In this document: piece after piece, positions 1 through 12,600 of the stretch
How positions within the stretch are numbered: position 1 is the first letter of the stretch
Layout: each line of letters opens with the position of its first letter
Assembly (NCBI RefSeq): GCF_024713975.1
Contig: NC_091100.1
Span: 13,298,001 to 13,362,000 of the forward strand
Length of the DNA: 64,000 nucleotides
From: Paralichthys olivaceus
Lineage: Eukaryota > Chordata > Actinopteri > Pleuronectiformes > Paralichthyidae
Direction: 5' to 3'
Notes under the pieces: generated by a model
What the model was told of the DNA's origin: nothing
The model's input: the letters and a program-made list of their open reading frames with translations, nothing else
Database searches by the model: none
Translations under genes and position numbers: made by a program

Positions 1-136
1 GGCCTGCGCGGTGTGCACCCTGAGACTCCATGTAAACCAGGTACTGATTGAAGTCCCTGAACTCCTCCATGGTGGGCCTGAAGGTCATGATCTTGCAGGT
101 GGGGTTTGCAGGGGTGAACACCTCTGCCCCCGCCAT
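1..136 (-). CDS. kdm4c: KDM4-family histone demethylase, first coding exon (JmjN domain), partial
   Basis: Reading the minus strand from the ATG at 136-134 gives an open frame to the window edge, starting [19 protein letters not shown] and continuing [19 protein letters not shown] then QGAHRAG. This is the JmjN domain that opens KDM4/JMJD2 lysine demethylases, Fe(II)/2-oxoglutarate enzymes that remove methyl groups from histone H3K9 and H3K36 in the nucleus. JmjN packs against the catalytic JmjC domain, which lies outside the window. The residues fit KDM4C or KDM4B better than KDM4A. Linkage to ecpas and smc2, all on human chromosome 9 with KDM4C, favours kdm4c. A plausible splice acceptor (tttgtgcag) sits about 25 bases upstream of the ATG, so a separate 5' non-coding exon is expected. 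The family call is firm; the paralogue is an inference. Confidence 0.8.
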   Translation of the reverse strand, partial: MAGAEVFTPANPTCKIMTFRPTMEEFRDFNQYLVYMESQGAHRAG

Positions 137-1961
137 CCTGCCGCCTCACCAGATAGAACCTGCACAAATCAGTTCTTGATTAGTAGAAATGCAGTTTATT
201 CTGAAAAGAATCCTTGATCTGCAACAAAAATAAATGGATTCTTTCCTGAACCACACAGCATCATGCACCAAGTTTTGTGGTAATCCATTCAGTGATCTGA
301 TAGATAAACAAATACAGACAAAACCATAACCTCCTCGGCAGAGGTAATAACCAGAGAATGGGCAAACAAGGGAATCCATTTATCTGCTTTAAAAGCAAAA
401 TATGATAATTTTATAAAGTGTTGAGAAGATATTTTCTGAGTCAGGCACAAAAAGAATTGTATCCAGTTGCTAAAAATGTATTTAATTTAGTTTATTAATA
501 ATTCTTCATTAAGAAATCTAGTTTGTTTATTGTTACATAATTATTATATTTCTTATATTATTCTCTACTTTTATTTTTGCTTTAATTGGGTTTTTGCTAA
601 ATAGAGTCACCTATTTGGTGGTTGCCAATTATTGCCGGTTAATTTCTACTGTTAAATGTATTCATGGCTTTCAGTTTTTCCAGTTTATTACATAACAAAA
701 CATGTAAATAATGTGAGATGAATCTTGCCATTACAATTTCGTACAAATGTTAATGTGACTTGTATTAGTTTATGTTCTCTCTCTCTAACACCTCAAACAG
801 ACTGACACTAACTCCTACAGAATCTGTGCCATCAAATGTAATTGAGAGGCGTGTTAATGGCAGCTGCCCTGTGTGTTGGTGGCAAGTTCACCATTAGATG
901 GAGGCAGAGACTCGTGGATTTGATCCTTCGCTGATGCCTTCTCAGATTTGGGTCCCATCCCATCCCACTCCCAACTGTGCGCATCCAAACAAAGGATCAC
1001 GTTGCCCGGAGTGAAGCTGATGTTGTGATTTTCAAACCCGTGTCTTTGACTTCATTGCAAACACCACCACAGTGACGTGCGACCCGATGATGTAACAGAC
1101 ACATCGCAGGCTCCAACAAGTTTTTACGAGAAAATAAATAACTAAAATCAGCCTCAGTGTTGAGACACAGTGTTTACAGTCTTTGTTAATGGCAGTGTGT
1201 ATTAAAACACTCATTTCAACACGTGGATTTCCTTTAAGGGGCATATGTTGTATATTAAACAATAATAAAACACCTGCTACAGCTGTGGGATAATAGATCT
1301 CGGTGGTGCGATAGCTTCCCTTTAAATAGTTCATGAGTGTCTGTATCCTCGCTGAGCTTTGTTGTCTGCCAGCTAACTAGCCAACTAGCCTACGTTTTGT
1401 TATGATGCCAGGCAATGGCCGAACAGGTAGCTCGGCTGGCTAGCTAGCTCGTGTTTACATGATAACCACATTAACTCTCGGGTGTGATGCGTGAACACGG
1501 GACTGTGGTTCAACACCGCTTGGAGACAACAGAGGGGAATGGGGAAAGCGTGGCTAACTGTGAAGCTAACCTAGCTGCAGCATTAGCTAACTTCTTACTG
1601 AGCGAGTGAACGGGGTTTAAATGTCCCTCGCAAGGTGGCTGCAGACGGGCCCGTAGCTGTGTGGCTTTGCGTGGCCCAGATGATCCAGTCTGCTGTTTAA
1701 ATAACACGCACATGTTGCTGGTTACAACATTTAGACAAAACGACAATAACTCAGTGGCAGATGCCCGCTGGTATTAGCGTGTGCCAACTTATCTATTGGT
1801 AACGCCGAGGGTTAGCTGCTGGTAGCTCGGCTAATATCTGCACAGGACTCGCGAAATAGTCACCGATTTCTGTTCGGCTGGGATCAAGCTACGCTGCAGA
1901 GCCGGACACAGTGTTCACCAGTGAATCGCGAGTTGTGCCCGTGAAGATAAACAGCATTTAC
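137..1961. other. Probable first intron of kdm4c; no coding sequence seen
   Basis: This stretch lies between the JmjN exon and the candidate 5' non-coding exon. It is AT-rich from about 380 to 780. From about 1370 to 1900 it becomes CpG-richer with many GCTAGC/GCTAAC motifs, typical of teleost promoter-proximal DNA. Short open frames here show no recognisable protein. A dispersed repeat lies at 245-350. Confidence 0.5.
245..350. repeat. Dispersed fish repeat relic (ends in cctcggcagaggtaata)
   Basis: The segment reads through an 'accaagttttgtggtaatcc' block, a run of 'gatagataaacaaatacagac' and then 'aaccataacctcctcggcag' followed by aggtaata. The same block order, degenerate, recurs at about 47790-47955 and in reverse orientation at about 62086-62170. 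This makes it a dispersed repeat; the pattern is familiar from teleost genomes. Its class is not determined. Confidence 0.6.
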
Positions 1962-2130
1962 CTTGATGTGAGAGACTGTGCTGCTGCTGTTGTTGTTGTT
2001 AATCACCGCGGTGAAGTTAGTTTGAGGTTGGATGGTCGACGGACATTCGCTGCACATCCACCTCCAGTCAGGGGCTTCTTCTTCTGTTTCTTATGGATTT
2101 GGCAGCGCAAACGGTTCAATGGCGTGCTGC
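1962..2130 (-). promoter_or_regulatory. kdm4c: Candidate 5' non-coding exon and promoter of kdm4c
   Basis: On the minus strand, CACATCAAG followed by gtaaatg is a strong donor whose intron would start at 1961 and run toward the acceptor just upstream of the JmjN exon. The surrounding DNA (about 1800-2130) is richer in CpG and GC than its flanks. The exon's upstream boundary is a guess. No transcript evidence is available. Confidence 0.4.
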
Positions 2131-2149
2131 CGCCCTCTACTGTTTGTTA

Positions 2150-2560
2150 GTGCTCTTTTTGATTATTATGCATATGTCTTTTTATCGTCCAATTCTGTGC
2201 AGACAGTCCTTTAAAACTGTTTCTGAATAGTTTTCTCCTTTGGGGTGAATATTTCTTGCTTTGGATGAGGATATGTTTCAATGTTTCTGAGTCTCCACAC
2301 TCACATTCACTGCATACTGTGAACACTTGCACATTGTACTTACTCAGCCTTACTGCTCTCCTTATTTTTTTGCCTTTAAAACATACTGTGTATATATTTT
2401 TATATTTATTTTGTTAAATTTTAATACTGATTTTCTTATCTTCTTATATTTAGAAATGTCTGACATGCACCAACAACACCCAAACAAATTCCATGTATGT
2501 GTAAAAAACTTACTTGGCAATAAAGCTTTTCTGATTCTGATTCTGATTTGCCATCTGGGT
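2150..2560. mobile_element. Degraded LINE-like fragments with a TTGGCAATAAAGC...GATTCTGATTCTG tail
   Basis: The plus strand ends with 'acttggcaataaagctttt' followed by repeated 'ctgattctgattctga', the 3' tail shared by many teleost LINE/SINE elements. On the minus strand, 2147-2332 encodes a short open frame with a CECGDSETLKHIL motif and a downstream YSPQRRKLF, resembling the cysteine-rich C-terminus of LINE reverse-transcriptase proteins. The opposite orientations suggest two nested relics. Both are broken and not functional. Confidence 0.6.
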
Positions 2561-3658
2561 GTTTTCCAATCAGAGCCAGCCCACTCCTCACCCCACTTAC
2601 AGGGTACCAGTTAAATCCTGTAAGGCGAGTAAATGGTGGCTGTCGTGTGTTAGATTAATTTTTTATTTTTCTCTTTGTTTCCGTTGGGCTGAACTGAGAA
2701 GAACAAGAAGAAGACACAGTGGATGACAGTAATGCACCTTTATGTTGTTCGCCACCCACCAATAATCCAAACAGAGAAGAAGATCTCTTTCACCTAAAAC
2801 ACACTGGACCTTTAAGGGCCACATACGTGTACAATGGCATAGTGTTGGTATTACAATGCAAATATTAGATGTAAACATGGTACAGTCAAATGTAAGAACA
2901 AACAAGGCTCTGCATGTGTTGTTCTTGGTGGATTAGAAAAGTTAGTGATGTATTCACGAGTGTGTAATCACATCAATTGTCCAAATTGTTGGTTTCTTGC
3001 AATGTTTACATGAAACAACTTGAACACTGAATTTATTGACCTGCACATGGCAACATAACAAATATTACAAAATCCAAACTTGTCATATCTTTTGCTGTAA
3101 AAAGAATCCAGAAGAGGGTGATTGGACACTACATTTTTAGGATTTTTTTCACTTCCATATACAATGTTTCCTTCTGTTTCTTTTAGACCAAGCATATAAT
3201 CGATTCATCAAGAAACTAATTTGCAGATCATCGATTATAAAAGTAAATGTTGCAACCATTTTGTTTGTTCAAATATTTTCTGTTTCAATGCTTTTATACT
3301 TTCTTACATTTTTTATTATATTGTGATTTACATAAAACAGTACAACAGTAACAATAGATGTATGCATAATAATAAATCATATGCATACAGTGCTTGTAAC
3401 AATAATATGAATATGCAAATAGAAGAAGAATAGGACAGTAAAGTAGTAGAGTATTTTAGTGGTCATATTGTGCATTAGCATGTAGGGTTTGTACATTCGA
3501 ACATGTATGATCAGGAACTGTAATACACAGTTTACATGTGTGATGTCAGATGAGCTGCTTCTGTGTCATGATGTGTGGATGATGAAACTGAGGAGTGGCC
3601 CAGCTGAGTGCAGTTACACTCACTGAACTGCGGGGGCCGCTGACGGCTTTCTGCAAAC
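2561..3658. other. Intergenic region upstream of ecpas
   Basis: No gene was seen here. The segment is AT-rich with short runs that look repeat-derived (for example the purine-rich stretch 2690-2800). The last 100 bases turn GC-rich (ctgaactgcgggggccgctg) just before the ecpas start codon and probably hold its core promoter. Confidence 0.5.
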
Positions 3659-6600
3659 ATGGCTGCCCAGGATGAGCTCAGTAAGTTTCTCTCTGCGTTA
3701 TTGGCGAACAATGTCCTTTTTAAAATCGCGTTAGTGGCTGTTAAAGATACTCAGAAGGGAGAGGCTGCTTTATTCCGACGTGTAGGATGTTTTTTGAATT
3801 CAAGATAAAAATTGGCTCAGTTAAAAACAGGGGAAGCAACGGAGGCTAGCTTCTCAGCTATGCTGCTAGCTAGTAGGCTAACGCCAGGAGGCCGTTTGCC
3901 CAGTCATGGTCAAAATGAAACTATCACGCAGGCTGTTTGTATTTCCTCATTGAAGGGACTCTCAATGTGTCGATACACGTGTTTTAATGGTGAGGCTGTT
4001 GAGGAGTAGTTGTGCAGGATGTCATTGTTAGTGACGAGCCGGGTGTGTGGTAAAGAAACGATGATATGGGTGGGTAGTCTGTCAGGAGATGGAAGCTAGC
4101 TGGGTGTAGAGCCATGCCAAGAGAAGGAGGGCAGGGCTGGGTGATGGTTCCCCTCACACAGCAGCTGACAGGATGAGATCAGTCAAACTGCAGCAACACG
4201 CATCAGCTACTGTCTGTTTATAGTTCACTGTTCTCAGATCACTTTCCTCTGCATGAAGCTGAAGGTCGTACAAACTGGTTTTGCATGTGGTCTCTCACAC
4301 ACACACACACACACACACGCAGAGTGGCTCATTCTGTTACATTTGAATGGAGAGCTAATGTCAAATGACCTATGCCAGATTTATTCTTTCAAACTGATGC
4401 CATGTGCCGTGTATTTCTGATTCAGACTGAAGCTCCTCAGAAAATTAAACATGTGAGTTCATCGAAATTTAAAAATGTGTTTTCTCACAGATCAACTGGA
4501 ACGCGTGTTCCTTCGCCTGGGCCATGCAGAAACAGACGAGCAGTTACAAGACATTATCTCCAAGTTCCTACCCCCTGTGCTCCTCAAGCTCTCCAGCGTT
4601 CAGGAGGGCGTGCGAAAGAAAGTAAGAAGGGTGTTACCTCTCTCACTGCCTTAAAGAGAGCACAGTGACTCTGGAGTCTGTGCTCAGGAGCTAAAGCTCA
4701 TAGAGACGTGAATAAATCCAGCTGTTTGCCATCAGACCCTTCACCTCAAACACAAGTCTCTCTGACACAACTGCTTTCCACTGAATGGTTATTAAACTGA
4801 TATTTTAGTAGTGTGGTCAGGTTGCATGCATGTTTGCTTCTCATCATAAATCCCATTCATATCAAAGTGTGTATCTGTATTCACAGCCATCTCCATTTGA
4901 TATGTGGATTGTGATTACTTGACTTTTACCCACAAACCTTTATCAATGAACACACATCACTTACTCCCTGATCCTTAAATCTTTCTCTCTTGTCAGTGAG
5001 TCTTTATTTGTTTCATGTAGCTTAACCACTAAATGGCTTGATTTACCTTGTCCCCTAGGTTATGGAGTTGTTGGTTCACCTGAACAAGAGGATAAAAAGC
5101 AGACCTAAAATTCAGCTGCCAGTAGAAACTCTGCTGGTACAGTATCAAGACCCTGCAGCCGCCTCCTTTGTTACGGTACGAGTCTTGTCTTACAGTGAAG
5201 GTCTCGAGGAGGTTGTGTAACCATTGATACTGAAGTCAACTCTTTCCTATGATAACATCATTTTATTGAAATGTGACATGCCTGTGGAGAGTATTGTGCA
5301 GAATTCAATTTTCCTGCACATTTCAAGATTCATTATAACACAAGTTAAAAAATAAGATAACTGCTGAGCTGCGTATCTGTCTTGGTCTCTTAAAATTTAA
5401 CATAATCAGTGATTCTAGATTGTTTTGACTCTTTATTTAACTTCAGTGGTGATTGTTTGATTATTGGGTTTTGTAGAATTTCACCATCATATACATCAAA
5501 ATGGGCTACCCACGCCTGGAGGTCGGAAAACAGTGCGAGCTGGCCCCCACCCTCCTCACTGCTATGGAAGGCAAGCCACAGCCACAACAGGACAGGTGAG
5601 GGGAGACACACTTACATGTCCATACTTAGGATGCACAAGGAAGTGGGTTTCCCAGATACCCTTGAGTTTTTGTTTGATTGATGCATGACTAAAGTTATTC
5701 ACAGATTCTTCCTCAGTCACTCATTTAAACCTATTGTATTGTTTATTTCATGTATTTATGCTCTTTCATGCTCTCTCTCTTAGCCTGATGCACCTGCTGA
5801 TCCCCACTCTTTACCACATGAAGTATCCTGCAGACACCTCCAAGATTGCAGCTCCATTTAACTTATCTGAGCGGCCAAAGACAATGCAGCTGCTGCTGGA
5901 GTTTATGTTGGATGTTCTACTGATGCCTTATGGGTGAGTTCCTGTATGTGTATGTGTGTGGGGATTCGGTCATGTTTGAGCAAGAGACTCCGAATGGAGT
6001 TTCAATGGTTTGAAACAATGGTTGAATGGTTTCAATTCCAGTGAAAGTGTAAAGATGTTTCCTTTGATGCATTGTGGTTATTTGTTCTCTCTAGGTTTGT
6101 GCTGAATGAATCCCCAACTCGCCCAGCACCCTCCGCCTCGCAGGGAGGTTCTGCAGATGGGACAGTGGCTGTGGGTGGCCAGGGTCTCCCCCAACCTCCC
6201 CCAGGGATGAGTGTCTATGCTGCCAAGAGGGTGATTGGGGAGGCCCAGTGGACTGCTGAGCAACTAGAGCAGGTACAATAACAAGCTGGGGGATAAGTGG
6301 TGACAGTCTTGTTTTACGTTTCTGCCCGTTTTAAGGGGTTTATATTTGTGTTTGATTGCTGGATGAACCTTGACTCAGAGCTTTATGTCCGAGCCCCTTT
6401 ATTTGAATGGCTACATGGCGATTTGAGTTTGTATGTTGAGGGTGATGCACAGTGTGTTGTGTACTTTCTTTCTTGTCAGCTACTGACTGCTTCAATGTGC
6501 ATTTGTTTCAACAGTGTAAGCTGGGGATAGTGAAATTTATAGAAGCGAGGCAAGTCCCTGAGGTGGAGACAGTGGTTCACCTGGTGGTGGCTTCCAGTGA

Positions 6601-9600
6601 CACACGACACAGTGTTGCCACTGCAGCTGATCTGGAGTTGAAGAGCAAACAGAGGTAGATAAAGAAATTCCATAATAAAATTATTTATATCTAGATATTT
6701 TATATATTGTATATGTATATGGCAGCCATCTTATGCACTTCTTTTGTTATTTTCCAGCATCATCGATTGGAACAATCCTCTAATTATCAACAAGATGTAC
6801 AAGGTGTATCTAGGGGATGTCCCTCTTAAAACAAAGGTTTGTAAATTCAGTTATGTTTAATTTTCAAACTTAACCTTCAAAAAAACATTATATATAACAC
6901 TGTAGTGTGTCCTGAACCCTATGTGCAATAGGGTGGCAATCTTAAGCAGGAGCTGAAGCACGAGCCAGTGAGCACAAGAGTCAAATTGAAGATCCTGCCA
7001 CATCTTCTGCGGTCACGCTTAGCCGCAGAATGCTTTCCAGCTAATATCCAGGTACGATGTTTGTCCGTGGTTGTGACTATGTGTGTGTTTTCTGAATTTT
7101 CAGATGTGTCACATTAAGTCTGACTAAATTTGTTTTAAGGACATGTCTCTGTATGGTAGAATCATTCTCATTGGTTCCCTCTCCTCCATAGGTTGTGTAT
7201 GACGGTCTGTTTGGAGCTAACACCAACAACAAACTGCTGTCTCTCACCCTGCAGTTTGTCCATCACATTTGCATGGTGTAAGAAAAGTTAACTTTTTCCT
7301 TTGTCTAGATATATTTAAGATACATTTAGTTCAATGACAAAGTAAATGTGTTTTTACATCTTGAAAAAGTTTTCCTTCAATTTTCCAGGTGCCCTGATAC
7401 TAATAAACCTTTGGGGCTAATGCTGCTCAATGGTCTTACTAAGCTCATCAACGAATATAAGGAGGTAAGAAAACAAATAACAACTTGCATTTAATCTGCA
7501 TGGTTGTACAATTTCGTTTTTCCCACTGAACATCATTGTTCCTTGCAGGATCCTAAACTACTATGTGTTGCCTACTCTGCTGTTGGAAAGCTGGCAAGGT
7601 ATAATTTATTAATTATTTGCTTTTTCCATGATCCGTTTTGTGTGGGATTAAAGGAATAAAAAATATTGTACTTTTTATCTCTCCTCTTCTAGCCGCATGC
7701 CACAGCTGTTCACAAAGGATATTGCACTTGTACAGCAGTTTTTTGAGTCCATGTGCAAGGTAAGTGAACTATCTGTGAAGAATCTGACACGAGATGCATT
7801 GAAAACTCCATGCAGCAAATACATCATAGGAAGATCAGCACTCAAAGATAATTATATAATCTTTTCCTCAACTGTGTTGTCTACTGCAGGAGGAGCCTGA
7901 TGTTCGTCTTGCCATTCAGGAAGCTTTGTCCATGATGGTTGGAGCTTATGCCAACCTACAGGGGGCACTGCTGAATCTGATGGAGGCCCTGGTTGCTGCA
8001 TACATCAACAAGGTGGGTGAAGAAAAAGAAAACTCCCAAACATCAATGTTAAAATGAATGTCAAACCTTGATAATTGATTGTTCTGTCTTTGCAGCCGGA
8101 GGTGCAAGTTCGCCAAGTGGCTATGAAGTTTGCGAGCACAGTGTTTGCTCCTGATCATGTGCCATCGAGATATCTGCTGCTGCTGGCTGCTGGAGACCTG
8201 TAAGTTTTAAAAATCAGAAGTCTTGTTGGGCTGTTTACTGATGTTATATTTTTATTGCCGCGCCGTCTGTTCACAGCTTCGTTTTGTCCCTATGTTGGCT
8301 CAGCATCGCTCAGCTCAGTACTCGATAAGTAAACAAATGGATAGCTGCAGCCCTAGTGGGTGTCAATGGTTTACTTCCCAGTTTGATTCGGGAGATAAAA
8401 TGAGCTGTTTTTCTGTGTTTAGGAGGGAGGAGGTGGCTGGGGAGGCCCAGAGGGTGCTGAGGGCTTTTCCTACCAAGGGCTCGGAGAAGGAGGGACATAA
8501 GCCCATGCCCTCCTTTCCTGACATGGTGGCCCACGTCCAGGAGAAGGTAGGAATTTAGCTATATTTTTCTTTACCTTTTAGATTAAAAGTGGCCAATTTT
8601 TCTAAAAGTAAATAATCTGTCCTCTATCTTTTTGAATATGTCACTTTCAGGCAGCTCAGAGGATCAAGACCCCAGCTAAATACATTGTTGGAACCTCCAC
8701 AATTCCTTTCAACCCCTCTGCGTTTGGGGAGGTAAATATGATGTGACATTCATAACTTTGCAGATTCAGGGTGTATCGGTAAAGAAGTCGAATTTTCTGC
8801 AGCAGACACCTGATGTTTTTTCTCTTCAGATCGTGCTCTACCTGAGGATGTGTTTAGCCCGAAGTGCCGGGGCCACGCCCATGTCCACACGTTTGGCAGA
8901 CATGCAGGATGATGCCCCGGCCATCGGCCGCTACGTCCACTCACTGCTGTCCTCTGAGTCTCAGCCGTCAGTGTCAAAGGGGTCTGAGGCAAATCCCGTC
9001 CACGTCTACATTGATCTGCTGCAGCAGCTACTTTCTGCTGTAGGAGGTGAGAGAAATGAGCCGGCACAACACAACAAAATGTCCCTATTAGGCTAATGTT
9101 CATTAGTTTACCAGGTCACACCCGTAAAGTGAAGTCTTCAACATAGTGACTTTTATATATAACATGTTTTTTCCACTGAGACTGTCACTACAATGTATAC
9201 ATGATGACACTTGGCTGTGTTACAAGTGTTGTTAATTTATTAGTGGGTCCATGTTTAGGTGTTTATAAAGGGATTATTAATGATTCAATTAATCTCTCAA
9301 CAGGAATCCCAGTTATGTACTGTCTACTGGAGGTGGTGTCAGTCTGCCCAGAGAAACTGGCTCCCAGATTTGTTGATAAAATTGACTGGATTAAAGTGAG
9401 TATGTTGTTTATTTAGATGTGGAATGTATTTATTGAGACAGACATCACCACTGTATTAAAGTTAGTCCAATCCCTCAGCTATATTGTAAAACCATGAATC
9501 ACGTGTTCACATATGTTTTCTTCTCCAGAGTATGATGAACACAAATAAGGAGGACATGAGGGAGCTTGCAGCTCAGCTGTATGCTGTTGTGGTTTCCACC

Positions 9601-12600
9601 ATGACTGGCAATGAGCTGCAGACAGCCGTGCAGAACCTGCTCAAAATCACCAAAGACAACCACGTATGTGACATTGTCTTCTTGAAACACCAGATGGTTT
9701 GTATGTTATAAATCATTTTATTGCATCACGTATCAATGTTTATTCATTTGAATGAACAACAGAGTCCTGAGACTCAGCATGGTGCCATCTTGGCTCTCGG
9801 CTACATGGTTGGAAGGTACATGAGCAAGAAGAAAGCTTCCTCCTCTGGTGACTCTACAGACAACATGGAGCTGAAAATGAACTTCTCCTCCGAAGAAGAC
9901 GATGCGCTTGTGTCCATGGCTACTAAGACAGTTGGTGTGTAATCATTGTGCAACCGTTTCCTGCAATTTAGGGTTTATTTATTGACTGTTGTAGCTGTTG
10001 GAGTAAAGTGAAATGCTGTTAAATTAGCCCATATTGTGGTGCAATGTAAATAAAACACATGTATTTCTTAATATCTCCATCCTTTAACAAACAAAAAATA
10101 CTTTTTACTCAAATTAAAGTAAGATAGAGTATTTCTGTCTGTGAGTTCATGTACTCAATTGATTGTGTGTGTCCCTTCAGGTTCCTACCTGGACAGCAGT
10201 AGTGCATTACTGACAGTCGCAGCCTGTACAGCCATTGGAGAAATTGGCCGGAATGGCTCCCTGCTGATCCCTGCAGAGGGTGAGGGCTTCACCAAGCTCT
10301 CCATTGTGGAAAACCTGCTGGCTCGTATCCCCTCCGGCAAGGAGAGCACAAAGGTAACGACACCACTGAAGGAGGTGGCTCTTGTGATATCTTGTTTTAC
10401 TGATCTTTTCCTAATTATTTGGTATCTCACATCATGTTCGTCATCTTGTTTGTCTGTCTTGTTCACATATGCGACCCAGATGAAGGAGCGATCAATCCAG
10501 ACCTTAGGTCACCTACCAGTGGGAGATGGAGACTTCCCTCATCAGAAGAAGCTGCTGCAAGGACTCATGGACTCTGTGGAGGTGAAGAAACCGTACTGAC
10601 AGACATTAGCATACACATTTGCTGTACAGGGCTTTTAAAACACAATGTAAAAACTAAACATTTATTCAAAAGCATATCAAATGAAATTAGAATTGATTGC
10701 TGAAGACAATCTTTGTCTTTGAGTTGACATTTTCCAGCAGCTATGAAACCGTTAATAATAAGCCACTTTTTTCATTTTAGGCCAAACAGGTGGAGCTTCA
10801 GTTCACGGTTGGAGAGGCCATTACCAGTGCTGCAATTGGCACCAGCTCAGGAGCTGCCAGAGACCAGTGGACCTGCACTGATGACCAGTACAACCCACCA
10901 CACAGTCAGTACATTTAGTTGTGGCCACCCTCACTTTGTCACTTTGTTTAAAGTGTAAAATTGGAAAGAAAATTGTACATAAGTATTTGAGATGTTGGGA
11001 ATTTCTGACAGTGACATGTTAACAAACAAATATTCAGAAGTAGATTTACACTGCTTGTTGGTATTTGGTTTCACTTGCTGAAAATCTTCAGCAAATGTGA
11101 AACACAACAAATTAATGAAGGCTGTGCTGGTGTGACAACAAGTTGGACTCCCGAGTTGACATAATGTGTGTATAACAATCAGATATTGGATATGTAAGAC
11201 ATTTTTTTTATTTCTGACTTTTGTTTGGATCTGATAACATCTAACTTAAGTCAACATTATTTTCATTTTTCTCTTTCCCCTCATAGACATTAAAAACAAT
11301 GATATGGTTCCTTGGGTCCTCAACTCTATCCTGTCCAAGTACATCCCCAGCCAGAACCCCCATGTCCGGCAGGCAGCCTGCATCTGGCTGCTCTCTCTGG
11401 TCAAGAAACTCAGCCAACACAAGGAAATCACTGTGGGTCAATCTTCAACTCTTTAAAAACCTTCAAAACCAAACAGTATCTGTTTCTGTGAGCAGTTTTA
11501 AACTTGGTTCAGGTGCAGGCCCCGCTCTGTACGACGTAGTATAAACAGTTATTTTTCTAAGCCTAGCATTAAACATGTTACATTTTAGGTGGCTTAATGT
11601 AGGCTTATTATTTCTCTTTCTCTTTGGGAGTTTGTTGCTGCTTCAACATTTTGTTTTATACTATAATATTTTGCTATTATGATTTGACTACATTTGGGTG
11701 TTTAAATAACATGCTTGTTGAGATAAGGGATTTGAAAATGATCCATACACGACCTGACTGCCAGATCTAACAGTAAATATGTCAAATAATTTATGTTCTC
11801 ATTAAAAAAACTCCTCCTTTACTTCCACAGTCTCATTTGAAGGAGATTCAGGTGGCATTCATCTCTGTTCTCTCAGATCCCGATGGTAAGACAACAGCAC
11901 TGTCTGATCTGCAGCCCAACTTACACCAGCCACTGCTTTTCAAGCATCGCCCCTTGCTGTCTGTCCCTATAAATTCTTCATCCATCCAACCATCCATCTC
12001 TCTTTTTCTTCTTTTCTCTAGAGCTGAGCCAGGATGTAGCCTCTAAAGGACTTGGGTTGGTCTATGAGATGGGAGGAGAGGACGACCAGCATGAACTGGT
12101 ATCCACGCTGGTGGAAACGCTCATGACTGGTAAAAGGTGAGTGGTTAGCTGAGCAGAGATGGAAGTAATGTAACGAGAGAGACAGTCACAACATTTCTGT
12201 GTGTAAGAAGTGCGAAGTGTAGATCATTTGTGTGAAGATGATCTAAAATGCTTGTTTATGTTTGCAAACAGAGTGAAGCATGTTGTTGCGGAAGATACAG
12301 AGGTTTTCCAAGGGGAAGGTTTGGGGAAAACACCTGATGGGTATGTCATCTATCACCTCAACTTTTGCTTTTGAAATTTTTTATGTATTTCTTTGGTTCA
12401 CAGCCTTTGTGCAGAAATGAACCTTTTTCTCCTGCTTTGATTGTTCCTCTCAGCCACAACCTGACCACATACAAGGAGCTCTGCTCATTGGCTAGTGACC
12501 TGAACCAACCAGATCTCGTTTACAAGTTCATGAACTTGGCCAATCACCACGCCATGTGGAACTCCCGCAAGGTATCATGTTCATCCTGTTTCTCATCATA

